DNA of 64,000 bases from CALBZH01 sp964538515 (GTDB lineage Bacteria; Desulfobacterota; Syntrophobacteria; Syntrophobacterales; Syntrophobacteraceae), in the NCBI GenBank assembly GCA_964538515.1, contig CAZIEW010000021.1, positions 3,283 to 67,282 on the forward strand. Direction: 5' to 3'. Under the pieces are notes generated by a model. It saw nothing but the letters and a program-made list of their open reading frames with translations, searched no databases and had not been told where the DNA came from. The translations under genes were made by a program, and so were the position numbers. This document shows positions 34,354-42,175 of the stretch, piece by piece. Position 1 is the stretch's first letter. Every line of letters starts with the position of its first letter.

Positions 34354-35886
34354 TCAAGAGGGGTCGCTTTTCGTTTGCGGCGCCGCTTCATCAGGGGAAA
34401 CTTCGGCCTGCGGCTCAAGAAAGGGCCCGTCCGGGTCCCAGCCGCCACCGAGCGACTTGAAAAGCGACACCATAAAGGTCGCAACGGCCTGATCGCTCTG
34501 TGCAAGGGCATCCTGGGCCGAGTACAGCGCCAACTGGGTAATCAAGACATTGAGAAAATCTTTCAGCCCTTGGGCATACAGCTCGCTCGCAATCTGGTAG
34601 GCCTTCTCATTAGCCCGCTCTGCCACGATACGGGATTCCCGGCTTGAGCGCTCCTTTGCGTGGGCCACCAAAGCATCCTCCACATCTTTCAATGCGTTCA
34701 GGATGGTTTGCTCATATCGAATCCGTGCCTGCTGTTGCCTCGCATCCTGCACGGCGACCTTGGCACGGATCCTCCCGGCATCAAAGACCGGCCATTTGAT
34801 GGATGGACCATAGCTCCAAAACCGGCTGGTCGGGTGCGCCAGATCCCGGATGTCCATGCTCTGGTAGCCCAGGGCCCCAACCAGAGCGAATTTGGGGAAC
34901 AGGTCCGCCTTCGCTTCACCGATGCGCGCCGTTGCGGCTGCCAGCTCCCGCTCCGCTCTCCGAATATCCGGGCGACGCTTCAGGAGGTCCGAAGGCAGCC
35001 CAACCGGGGCGCTATCCGGCCCCACGGGAATCGGGGCGGGCTCGGACAGCGTCTCAAGGAGCGCTCCGGGCTCCTCTCCGAGCAGGATGGCCAGCTGATG
35101 CATCGCCTGTCTTGATGAGCCCTCCAAGAGTGGAACCCCCGCTTCGGTCGTGGCCAGCTGGGCTTTCGCCTGAGCGACGTCGAGCTCGGTGCTGAGCCCG
35201 GCTTCAAACCGTGCTTCCGTCAATTCCACCGTCTTACGCTGGGCCGCCATGTTTTCCTTCGCGATGGCGATTCGGCGTTGATCGGATCGCACCTGGATGT
35301 AGTTGCGCGCCACTTCCGCAAGGAGCGACACGAGCACATCCCGCTTGTCTTCCTGAGCTGCAGAAATGTCCGCATCTGCGGCTTCAACGCCACGCCTTAC
35401 CCCGCCAAAGATGTCAATTTCCCAGCTGGCATCGAAACCGACCGTGAACAAGTCACGGGGAGGTGTCTTGGAAGTTGAAAAATTGGCATCCCGGCTGTCC
35501 TGCCTGCTCGTCGTCTGATTGCTGCTGGGCTGAGAGCGAAGATAGGAAGCGCCGGCATCGATATTGGGGGACCCATCCGCCGCGACAACCCCCCGCTGCG
35601 CCCTTGCTTCGAGAATCCGCGATTCCGCAATCCGAAGCTCCTTGTTGGACTCAATCGCCTGCCCGATCAACCGGTCGAGAATGGGATCATGGAACAACGT
35701 CCACCATCGTCCAAGATCGGCTGCAGTCGCTGCCGCCTGAGCCTCTTGCAGCTCAGACCATTGAGGCGGCAGACCGAATTTGGGCTTCACGTAATCCGGA
35801 CCAACCGTGCACGAGGACAACAGCCAACAGAGGATTCCGATCGCGAACGGTCCTTTCACACACCACTCACAGCGAGCTCCCACCAT
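34354..35886 (-). CDS. Outer-membrane efflux lipoprotein (NodT/OprM family)
   Basis: A 510-residue TolC-like outer-membrane factor. The signal peptide ends in the lipobox LLSSC, and the mature start TVGPDYVKPKFGLPPQW is typical of NodT/OprM proteins. Two repeated helical/beta halves follow (SPNIDAGASYLRSQ; DLFPKFALVGALGYQS). It would complete a tripartite pump with the RND transporter and adaptor encoded at 27403-31817, although the PilZ-motA-motB genes lie between them. The family length is normal. Confidence 0.92.
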   Translation of the reverse strand: MVGARCEWCVKGPFAIGILCWLLSSCTVGPDYVKPKFGLPPQWSELQEAQAAATAADLGRWWTLFHDPILDRLIGQAIESNKELRIAESRILEARAQRGVVAADGSPNIDAGASYLRSQPSSNQTTSRQDSRDANFSTSKTPPRDLFTVGFDASWEIDIFGGVRRGVEAADADISAAQEDKRDVLVSLLAEVARNYIQVRSDQRRIAIAKENMAAQRKTVELTEARFEAGLSTELDVAQAKAQLATTEAGVPLLEGSSRQAMHQLAILLGEEPGALLETLSEPAPIPVGPDSAPVGLPSDLLKRRPDIRRAERELAAATARIGEAKADLFPKFALVGALGYQSMDIRDLAHPTSRFWSYGPSIKWPVFDAGRIRAKVAVQDARQQQARIRYEQTILNALKDVEDALVAHAKERSSRESRIVAERANEKAYQIASELYAQGLKDFLNVLITQLALYSAQDALAQSDQAVATFMVSLFKSLGGGWDPDGPFLEPQAEVSPDEAAPQTKSDPS

Positions 35887-36014
35887 GCTCCAATCTCACA
35901 ACGACGTTGCCAGTCAATAAGCATGATTCATGCCACGGCAAAGACACAACCGAGCGACAACAGCCTTCCACGGCATGAACCAGAAAAAAGCAAGCAGCCA
36001 GGCTGCTCAAACCT

Positions 36015-36551
36015 TCAACCGTCAGGGAACAGCCCTTTCAGGGCGCTTTCGAAAACTTCAAGGTCCTCTCGGGACCACAGGCAGAAGATGACCTCCTCCA
36101 GGCTGGTCGTTTCCCGGCCGAGGAAGTCCTCAACGGTCTTCAGCATGATCGCCGCACAACGATCCTTGGGAAACCCGAAAATGCCGGTGCTGATGGCAGG
36201 AAAAGCAATGGATTTCAAATGGTTTTCCGAGGCACGCAGCAGACTGCTCCAGGTTGCATTCCGCAGCTTGGCGTCCTCGTCCCCCTCCCCCTGCCTCGGA
36301 CCCACCGCATGGATGACATGGCGCGCCTTCAGTCTCCCGCCCCCTGTGATGACCGCTCCCCCGACCACGGTACCGCCGATTTGATTGCACTCCTCCTGAA
36401 TCGTCGGCCCGCCTTTCGTGCGGATGGCTCCCGCCACGCCACCCCCGAGGATGAGCTGCGCGTTGGCGGCGTTCACAATCGCGTCCACAGCAAGCTCTGT
36501 CAGATCTCCCTGAAGCAGGCGAACGGTCTTCCCGTTGATCGTGCTTTCCAT
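36015..36551 (-). CDS. Macro-domain protein (ADP-ribose hydrolase type)
   Basis: A 178-residue single macro domain. Signature elements: LLQGDLTELAVDAIVNAANA, LGGGVAGAIRTKGG (ligand loop), RHVIHAVGPR and AISTGIFGFP. Bacterial relatives of YmdB hydrolyse O-acetyl-ADP-ribose or remove ADP-ribose from proteins. The ATG at 36551 follows AAGGAG with a six-base spacer; an in-frame start seven codons upstream lacks one. It is divergent from rlmE. No ADP-ribosyltransferase is nearby. Confidence 0.9.
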   Translation of the reverse strand: MESTINGKTVRLLQGDLTELAVDAIVNAANAQLILGGGVAGAIRTKGGPTIQEECNQIGGTVVGGAVITGGGRLKARHVIHAVGPRQGEGDEDAKLRNATWSSLLRASENHLKSIAFPAISTGIFGFPKDRCAAIMLKTVEDFLGRETTSLEEVIFCLWSREDLEVFESALKGLFPDG

Positions 36552-36580
36552 GATGTGCTCCTTTATTTCCAAGGGCCTTG

Positions 36581-36609
36581 TTTACAAGGAGCGGTCCATA
36601 TGCTATAGG
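36581..36609 (+). promoter_or_regulatory. Sigma70-like promoter of rlmE-yebC
   Basis: TTTACA (36581-36586), 17 bases, TATAGG (36604-36609), ending 41 bases before the rlmE ATG, in the short space between divergent genes. The match is good but untested. Confidence 0.5.
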
Positions 36610-36650
36610 ACCTTTCCAAAAAAAGAAAAGTGATTTAGGGTGGTTACTTG

Positions 36651-37256
36651 ATGTCTCATGCGTACCAGGATCATTATTTTCATCGTGCCAAGCGGGAAAG
36701 CTACAGGGCGCGTGCCGTCTATAAACTGGATGAAATCCAGAAAAAGCACAAGCTCTTAAGGACGGGGAGCCGGGTGCTGGACCTGGGTGCGGCTCCTGGG
36801 TCTTGGATTCAGTTGGCGAGCACCATCGTCGGCCCGAGCGGCTTGATTGTGGGAGTGGACCTGAAGGCCATCGACCCGGGTTTTCCGGAGCATGTCGTGC
36901 TCTATCAGGGAGACATTTTCGATGAGGCCTTCCTGGAAACGGTGAGTACACGGCACGGCCTGTTCGATGTCGTGCTGAGCGACATGGCGCCTGCGACATC
37001 TGGAATTCGATCGGCGGACAGCGCGCGATCCGAGCTACTCTTCGAACAGGCGCTCGTGATCGTCGAGCGCATGCTGCGGCCGGGAGGACATTTTCTGGGC
37101 AAGATTTTCCAGGGGTCCGAATTTCACACCCTTTTGCTCGAGGTCAAGAAGGCTTTTGGCAAGGTCAAGGTCGTCAAGCCTGGAGCCTCTCGAAAAGAGA
37201 GCAAGGAAATCTACATATTGGGAATGCATTACAGAAAAAAGAGCCAGGGAGGTTGA
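36651..37256 (+). CDS. rlmE: RlmE (FtsJ/RrmJ) 23S rRNA 2'-O-methyltransferase
   Basis: A 201-residue RlmE, which methylates the ribose of U2552 (E. coli numbering) in 23S rRNA. The motif VLDLGAAPGSWIQ is diagnostic, and the K-D-K-E tetrad is placed in the RAKRESYRARAVYKLDEI, SDMAPATSG, GKIFQG and RKESKEIY segments. The ATG at 36651 is preferred over the TTG one codon earlier. It ends two bases before yebC. Confidence 0.94.
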   Translation: MSHAYQDHYFHRAKRESYRARAVYKLDEIQKKHKLLRTGSRVLDLGAAPGSWIQLASTIVGPSGLIVGVDLKAIDPGFPEHVVLYQGDIFDEAFLETVSTRHGLFDVVLSDMAPATSGIRSADSARSELLFEQALVIVERMLRPGGHFLGKIFQGSEFHTLLLEVKKAFGKVKVVKPGASRKESKEIYILGMHYRKKSQGG

Positions 37257-37258
37257 TC

Positions 37259-38008
37259 ATGTCGGGTCATTCAAAGTGGAGCACCATCCGCCATAAAAAA
37301 GGCGCGGCCGACGCCAAGCGCGGCAAGATTTTCACCAAGCTGATCAAAGAGATCATGATTGCTGCCCGAATGGGCGGTGGGGACATCAACGGGAACCCCA
37401 GGCTGCGCGCGGCAGTGCTCGCGGCCAAAGCCGAGAACATGCCCAAGGACAACATCGACCGAGCCATCAAAAAGGGCACGGGTGACCTCGACGCCGCCAA
37501 CTATGAGGAAATCAATTACGAAGGCTACGGGCCGGGCGGTGTTGCGGTTCTCGTCGAGGTGATGACGGACAACCGCAACCGGGCGGCCAGCGACATTCGG
37601 CACATCTTCAGCCGCAACGGAGGAAGCCTCGGAGAAGCCGGCTGCGTCGCATGGATGTTCAGCAAAAAGGGGACTATCATCTTCAACAAGGATAAGGTTT
37701 CCGAGGATACCCTCATGGAAGTGGGCCTCGAGGCCGGCGCAGAGGATGTTCTGGACCAGGAAGACCAATTCGAAGTGACGACGGCGCTCGAGGATTTTGC
37801 GGCAGTCAAGTCGGCCTTCGAGGAAAAAGGCTTGGAGTACGAACTGGCGGAGATCAGCATGGTGCCCCAGACCACCGTACGCATCGAGGAGGAGAAGGTC
37901 GCGCAGCAACTGCTGCGGTTGATGGACGCCCTCGAAGATTCAGACGACGTGCAGCATGCCTACGCGAATTTCGACATCCCGGACGATATCCTGAACGCGT
38001 TGGCTTAG
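37259..38008 (+). CDS. yebC: YebC/PmpR-family protein
   Basis: A 249-residue YebC-family protein with the hallmark start MSGHSKWSTIRHKKGAADAK and NYEEINYEGYGPGGVAVLVE. Family members are DNA-binding regulators in some bacteria, and related proteins help translation through polyproline stretches in others, so the exact role is open. It heads the classic yebC-ruvC-ruvA-ruvB order. AGGGAGG gives a strong ribosome-binding site. Confidence 0.95.
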   Translation: MSGHSKWSTIRHKKGAADAKRGKIFTKLIKEIMIAARMGGGDINGNPRLRAAVLAAKAENMPKDNIDRAIKKGTGDLDAANYEEINYEGYGPGGVAVLVEVMTDNRNRAASDIRHIFSRNGGSLGEAGCVAWMFSKKGTIIFNKDKVSEDTLMEVGLEAGAEDVLDQEDQFEVTTALEDFAAVKSAFEEKGLEYELAEISMVPQTTVRIEEEKVAQQLLRLMDALEDSDDVQHAYANFDIPDDILNALA

Positions 38009-38088
38009 CCCCCGGTGCCGGCTCCACGGACGAGGGCTTCGGAGCCGAGTTTGACTGGATGGCGGTTTCCTTCGGACTGGCGAACAAG

Positions 38089-38592
38089 ATGATCCGCATT
38101 ATTGGAATCGACCCGGGCTCGCGCTTCACGGGTTACGGGGTTCTAGAGGGTGAAGGCAGCCGGTTGCGGCATGTCGATAACGGAGTCATTCCGTTGTCGG
38201 GAAGGTTGCTGCTCCCCGAACGACTGAAGATCATCTACCGGGAGGTGAGCCTGATCATTGAAGAGACCCAACCGTCGTGCATGGCCATCGAGGATGTCTT
38301 TCTGGCCAAGAACGCCAAGAGCGCCCTCAAGCTGGGACAGGCCCGCGGGGCTGCTATTCTGGCAGGCGTCAACGCCGAGCTCCCGGTCTTCGAATACAGC
38401 GCCTTGCAGATCAAGCAGGCGGTCGTGGGCTATGGGAGGGCGGACAAGGACCAAGTCATGGACATGATCCGGCACTTTTTCCGGCTGCGCTCCCCCCTCA
38501 ACCCCAACGCCGCCGACGCCCTGGCCGTGGCACTCTGTCACCTGAACACGGCTGCTTCGACGTCGCGCTGGAAGGAATCGGCACGTCCATGA
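38089..38592 (+). CDS. ruvC: RuvC Holliday-junction endonuclease
   Basis: A 167-residue RuvC. Catalytic carboxylates are seen at IIGIDPGS (Asp8), AIEDVF (Glu68) and AADALAVALCH (Asp143). The position three residues before Asp143 is Asn140; it is Asp138 in E. coli and His143 in Thermus, so this is a variant active site. It resolves Holliday junctions with RuvAB. The ATG at 38089 is chosen because MIRIIGIDPG is the family start. It overlaps ruvA by four bases. Confidence 0.94.
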   Translation: MIRIIGIDPGSRFTGYGVLEGEGSRLRHVDNGVIPLSGRLLLPERLKIIYREVSLIIEETQPSCMAIEDVFLAKNAKSALKLGQARGAAILAGVNAELPVFEYSALQIKQAVVGYGRADKDQVMDMIRHFFRLRSPLNPNAADALAVALCHLNTAASTSRWKESARP

Positions 38593-39191
38593 TCGGGTAC
38601 CTCGAAGGCAAACTGCGCCAAAAATCCCCCGATTACATCCTTTTGGATGTCAACGGGGTCGGCTACTTCGTCCAGGTTCCCCTGAGCACGTTTTATGACC
38701 TACCGGGAATTGGGGGGACTGCCGGCCTTTACGTTCACACCCACGTGCGGGAGGATGCCCTGCAGCTTTACGGCTTTCGCACCAATGAGGAGAAAGAGAC
38801 GTTTCTCCACCTGATTGCGGTCAACGGGGTGGGACCGCGCCTGGCGGTCAACATTCTCTCGGGCATCCAACCGAGCGAGCTGCACCAGGCCGTCAAGAAC
38901 CAGGACCGAAAGCGCCTCCAGTCCATCCCGGGAGTCGGGAAGAAGACCGCCGAGAGGATCCTCCTCGAACTGCGCGACCGGCTCAAGTTGGGGAGCGAAT
39001 CGGGCGGGCCTCCAGAACCGGCTCTCGTACCCGAAGACACCTATTCCGACGCGCTGTCGGCCTTGCTGAACTTGGGCTATCGTCCGACGGAAGCGGGAAA
39101 AGCTTTGGGCATGGCCCAGAAGCGCCTTGGGGCCGGTCCCCCGCTTGAGGCGCTCCTGAAAGAGGCGCTGCGGACTTTGGCTTCCGCCTGA
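38589..39191 (+). CDS. ruvA: RuvA Holliday-junction binding protein
   Basis: A 200-residue RuvA: an N-terminal OB fold (MIGYLEGKLRQKSPDYILLD), tandem helix-hairpin-helix motifs (FLHLIAVNGVGPRLAVNIL; LQSIPGVGKKTAERILLEL) and a C-terminal domain III (YSDALSALLNLGYRPTEAGKAL) that contacts RuvB. The ATGA overlap with ruvC indicates coupled translation. It works as a tetramer on four-way junctions. Confidence 0.95.
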   Translation: MIGYLEGKLRQKSPDYILLDVNGVGYFVQVPLSTFYDLPGIGGTAGLYVHTHVREDALQLYGFRTNEEKETFLHLIAVNGVGPRLAVNILSGIQPSELHQAVKNQDRKRLQSIPGVGKKTAERILLELRDRLKLGSESGGPPEPALVPEDTYSDALSALLNLGYRPTEAGKALGMAQKRLGAGPPLEALLKEALRTLASA

Positions 39192-39250
39192 CAATCGGTG
39201 GGCCATCGCAACCCTGGAGCAACGAGTGCGCTTCACGACCGCTTGAAGCC

Positions 39251-39360
39251 AATTGCAGCCCAAGGCTCAGGTGCCAGGTGTCAGGTTTCGGGTGTCGGGC
39301 TGGAGCACGGTACCGACGGGTCATAGGAAGACTGAGACCTGAGCACTGACACGGAAACCA
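39251..39360 (+). repeat. GGTGTCAGG-type repeat between ruvA and ruvB
   Basis: CTCAGGTGCCAGGTGTCAGG with GGGTGTCGGG faces GAGACCTGAGCACTGACAC about 70 bases later, a loose inverted arrangement without coding potential. It separates ruvA from ruvB, which are usually adjacent. Confidence 0.5.
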
Positions 39361-39430
39361 GCGGTCTTGAATTGCTCGCTGGAGCACCTAGGCCGACCAA
39401 CGGCCGCAACATACTGCCGGGGGACTTGCA

Positions 39431-39640
39431 AAGTGACGGACATGACAGACAGGGTCATCGAGCCCAAGCCCAAGGATGAGGACCTNNNNNNNNNNNNNNN
39501 NNNNNNNNNNNNNNNNNNNNNNNNNNNNNNNNNNNNNNNNNNNNNNNNNNNNNNNNNNNNNNNNNNNNNNNNNNNNNNNNNNNNNAAGTGACGGACATGA
39601 CAGACAGGGTCATCGAGCCCAAGCCCAAGGATGAGGACCT
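39431..39640. other. Scaffold gap of 100 N flanked by a 55-base exact duplication
   Basis: Bases 39486-39585 are N. The 55 bases before them (39431-39485) are identical to the 55 bases after (39586-39640), both covering the ruvB start. This is two contigs that overlap but were joined with a fixed-length gap; the true sequence most likely has one copy and no gap. Confidence 0.9.
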
Positions 39641-40616
39641 CCCGGTTGAAAACAGTCTCCGGCCGCGGCGCCTGGACGAATACATCGGACAGACGCAGCT
39701 GAAGGAGAACCTCAAGGTTTTCATTGCCGCGGCCAAGCAGCGATCGGAGCCCCTTGACCACGTCCTCTTCCATGGTCATCCCGGGCTCGGAAAGACCTCG
39801 CTTGCCTTTGTGATCTGCAACGAAATGGGAGGCAACCTTCGCAGCACGTCGGGGCCCGTCATTGAGCGGCCGGGAGATCTTGCGGCAATTCTGACCAACC
39901 TCGAACGCGGCGATGTGCTGTTCATCGACGAGATTCACCGGTTGAACCATGTGGTGGAGGAGATCCTTTACCCGGCAATGGAGGACTTTCAACTGGACAT
40001 CATCATCGGGCAGGGTCCATCGGCACGGACCATCAAGCTGGACGTGCCCCCTTTCACCCTGGTCGGAGCCACAACCCGGGCAGGGCTCCTTTCCCCTCCC
40101 TTGCGAGATCGCTTCGGCGTCTCCCTTCGTCTCGAGTTCTACTCGGTCGATGAGCTGCAGGCGATCCTGGATCGTTCGGCGCGCATCCTTTCAATCCGGC
40201 TCGATGCCGGGGGATCGCGTGAAATTGCCAAGCGCTCGCGAGGGACCCCGCGGATCGCCAATCGGCTCCTGCGTCGGGTACGCGATTTCGCCGAGGTCCT
40301 TGCAGACGGGGAGATCACCCGGGAGGTTGCGGATCAGGCCCTGAAGATGCTCGACGTGGACGAGAAGGGGTTTGACCGCATGGATCGCAAGATCTTGAGC
40401 ACCATTATCGAGAAATACGATGGGGGCCCCGTCGGAATCGAAACGCTTGCTGCTGCTGTGTCCGAAGAGAAAGACACGCTTGAGGACGTTTACGAGCCCT
40501 ACCTCATTCAAGAAGGCTTCCTGAACAAGACACCGAGAGGCCGTCTGGCGACGCGACTGGCCTACGAACATCTCAAGCTGCCGTTTCGCAGCTCACAGCA
40601 GATGCGGATGTATTGA
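39597..40616 (+). CDS. ruvB: RuvB Holliday-junction branch-migration helicase
   Basis: A 339-residue AAA+ RuvB. Motifs: LRPRRLDEYIGQ near the start, Walker A GHPGLGKTSLA, Walker B VLFIDEIHRLN, the ATTRAG sensor region and a C-terminal winged helix (GFLNKTPRGRLATRLAYEHL). The ATG is given on the right-hand copy of the duplicated contig end; an upstream in-frame GTG at 39588 is also possible. Apart from the assembly artefact just before and around the start, the gene is intact. Confidence 0.93.
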   Translation: MTDRVIEPKPKDEDLPVENSLRPRRLDEYIGQTQLKENLKVFIAAAKQRSEPLDHVLFHGHPGLGKTSLAFVICNEMGGNLRSTSGPVIERPGDLAAILTNLERGDVLFIDEIHRLNHVVEEILYPAMEDFQLDIIIGQGPSARTIKLDVPPFTLVGATTRAGLLSPPLRDRFGVSLRLEFYSVDELQAILDRSARILSIRLDAGGSREIAKRSRGTPRIANRLLRRVRDFAEVLADGEITREVADQALKMLDVDEKGFDRMDRKILSTIIEKYDGGPVGIETLAAAVSEEKDTLEDVYEPYLIQEGFLNKTPRGRLATRLAYEHLKLPFRSSQQMRMY

Positions 40617-40642
40617 GCCACCATTGAGAAGAGGAGCACGTC

Positions 40643-41173
40643 ATGAAACCCTACCAGCTGGTCCCGTGCATCACGGAAGCCGAAATCGCAAACCGGTTGG
40701 ATGGCCTGGCCGCGAGACTCAACGCTGACTACCGGGGACAGGATCTGCTCGTCATCGGGATTCTGAAAGGAGCGTGCATTTTCCTGTCCGATCTGGTCCG
40801 ACGCCTGGAAATGCCGGTGCAGATCGACTTTGTTCGACTGGCAAGCTACGGGCAAAAGGACAGTTCGAGCGGCACCGTGGCAATCACCAAAGACCTCGAG
40901 CTGCCGGTCGAGGGACGGCATGTTCTTGTGGTCGAAGACATTGTCGACACGGGGTTGACTCTGGCCTGGTACCTGGACTACTTGAAAAAGCTTCAGCCCA
41001 CTTCGGTGAAGACCTGCGCGATGATTGACAAGAGGGAGCGGCGCGAAGTGGACGTCGTACTGGACTATGTTGGAATCGGTGTGGCAGGAGGTTTTCTGGT
41101 AGGATACGGCTTGGATTTCGCTGAAAAACACCGTAATCTGCCGGCGATTTACGAAGTGAAGTTTGAAGAATGA
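40643..41173 (+). CDS. hpt: Hypoxanthine phosphoribosyltransferase
   Basis: A 176-residue type-I phosphoribosyltransferase. The PRPP-binding motif is VLVVEDIVDTGLTL, and LLVIGILKGACIFLSDLVR supplies the PPi loop; DFAEKHRNLPAIYEV is the C-terminal purine-binding hood. It salvages hypoxanthine and/or guanine to IMP/GMP. GAGAAGAGGAG lies before the ATG. It overlaps the start region of the next reading frame by a few bases. Confidence 0.92.
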   Translation: MKPYQLVPCITEAEIANRLDGLAARLNADYRGQDLLVIGILKGACIFLSDLVRRLEMPVQIDFVRLASYGQKDSSSGTVAITKDLELPVEGRHVLVVEDIVDTGLTLAWYLDYLKKLQPTSVKTCAMIDKRERREVDVVLDYVGIGVAGGFLVGYGLDFAEKHRNLPAIYEVKFEE

Positions 41174-41214
41174 CCGTGGCACACCCGAGGGCTTCCTCGG
41201 CAAGGAATGACCGA

Positions 41215-41997
41215 ATGATCGTTGCCTGTGAATCATGCAAGACGAAATTCCGCCTGGATCCCGCACGCATCAAGTCAGCCAGGAAACGAGTCCGCTGCTC
41301 CAAATGCGGGCACGTGTTCGAGGTTTCCCCTCCGCCGGATCAAGATGAAGAGCTCTTCCATGTCGAGTTGTCAGACGAGCCGCTCGGAGAGGAGCAAGAG
41401 CAGCAGGTGATCATACCGGCCCGGATGTCATCGGAGCCATCCGCTCCGAGCCCCAAACGGCGCGGGCTGTCACGAAACCTAATGCTCGGTCTGGGATGTG
41501 CCGCCGTCATTGGCATGGCCTTGATCTATTTTCTGATTTTCCGGACATCCTCCCCTCCCCCCACACCGGTTCCAACCGCCAAAGCTCCAACTGGCGAGGC
41601 GGCTCAGCCGGACATCAATATCCTCGACACCACGCAGGCCTATTTCCTTGAAAATGCCAACACCGGCCAAATCTTCGTGGTCGAAGGAGAAGTCGCAAAC
41701 GAGTCCACTCAGCCGGTGAGCTTCATCCTCCTGGAAGGGAAGCTTTTCACGAAGAACAACCAGGTTGCGGTCTCTCAACGCTGTTACGCGGGCAACCCCA
41801 TCCCGCGCAGTGAGCTGACGAAGCTCAACATCACCGACATCCAGAACCGAATGATGAATCGGGAAGGCAAGGACCTGCTCAACGTCCACGTGCCGAACAA
41901 GAAGCGGGTCCCCTTCGCACTGGTATTTCATAACCTTCCGGAGCTTGATAACCTGGGCGACTACAGCATTGAGGTCATAAGCGCCAAGATGGATTGA
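41215..41997 (+). CDS. Zinc-ribbon, single-pass membrane protein (DUF3426 type)
   Basis: A 260-residue protein: an N-terminal MJ0042-type zinc ribbon (CESCKTKFRLDP...RCSKCGHVF), an acidic proline-rich linker, one membrane segment (NLMLGLGCAAVIGMALIYFLIF, about 97-118) and a C-terminal beta-rich DUF3426 domain outside the membrane (GQIFVVEGEVANES). The function is unknown. The ATG at 41215 is chosen for AAGGA upstream and because the zinc ribbon starts there; an ATG at 41170 overlaps hpt. Confidence 0.83.
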   Translation: MIVACESCKTKFRLDPARIKSARKRVRCSKCGHVFEVSPPPDQDEELFHVELSDEPLGEEQEQQVIIPARMSSEPSAPSPKRRGLSRNLMLGLGCAAVIGMALIYFLIFRTSSPPPTPVPTAKAPTGEAAQPDINILDTTQAYFLENANTGQIFVVEGEVANESTQPVSFILLEGKLFTKNNQVAVSQRCYAGNPIPRSELTKLNITDIQNRMMNREGKDLLNVHVPNKKRVPFALVFHNLPELDNLGDYSIEVISAKMD

Positions 41998-42175
41998 TCG
42001 GGGCCATCGAGCCCCGGATTCGCATCCCGCGGTCCTGAATTCACAACCCATTGAAGTAACAAAAAGAATTGACAATGCCATCGATTCGGTGCTAGATGGA
42101 GAACCGTTTCAACCCATTGATTATTGTACGGAAACATTCCGTGCAAACCAATCGGCCCATCCTGACGGGGGTGCT

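Noticed and set aside
38277..38588. Upstream extension of the ruvA reading frame
   Set aside because: It is antisense-free but out of frame with ruvC, highly biased in composition (Gly, Arg, Gln), and ruvA homologues start at the ATG at 38589.
42069..42097. TTGACA as a full promoter for serS
   Set aside because: The -35 box is perfect, but at 17-18 bases spacing the -10 candidates (CTAGAT, TAGATG) match poorly, so it was only mentioned under serS.
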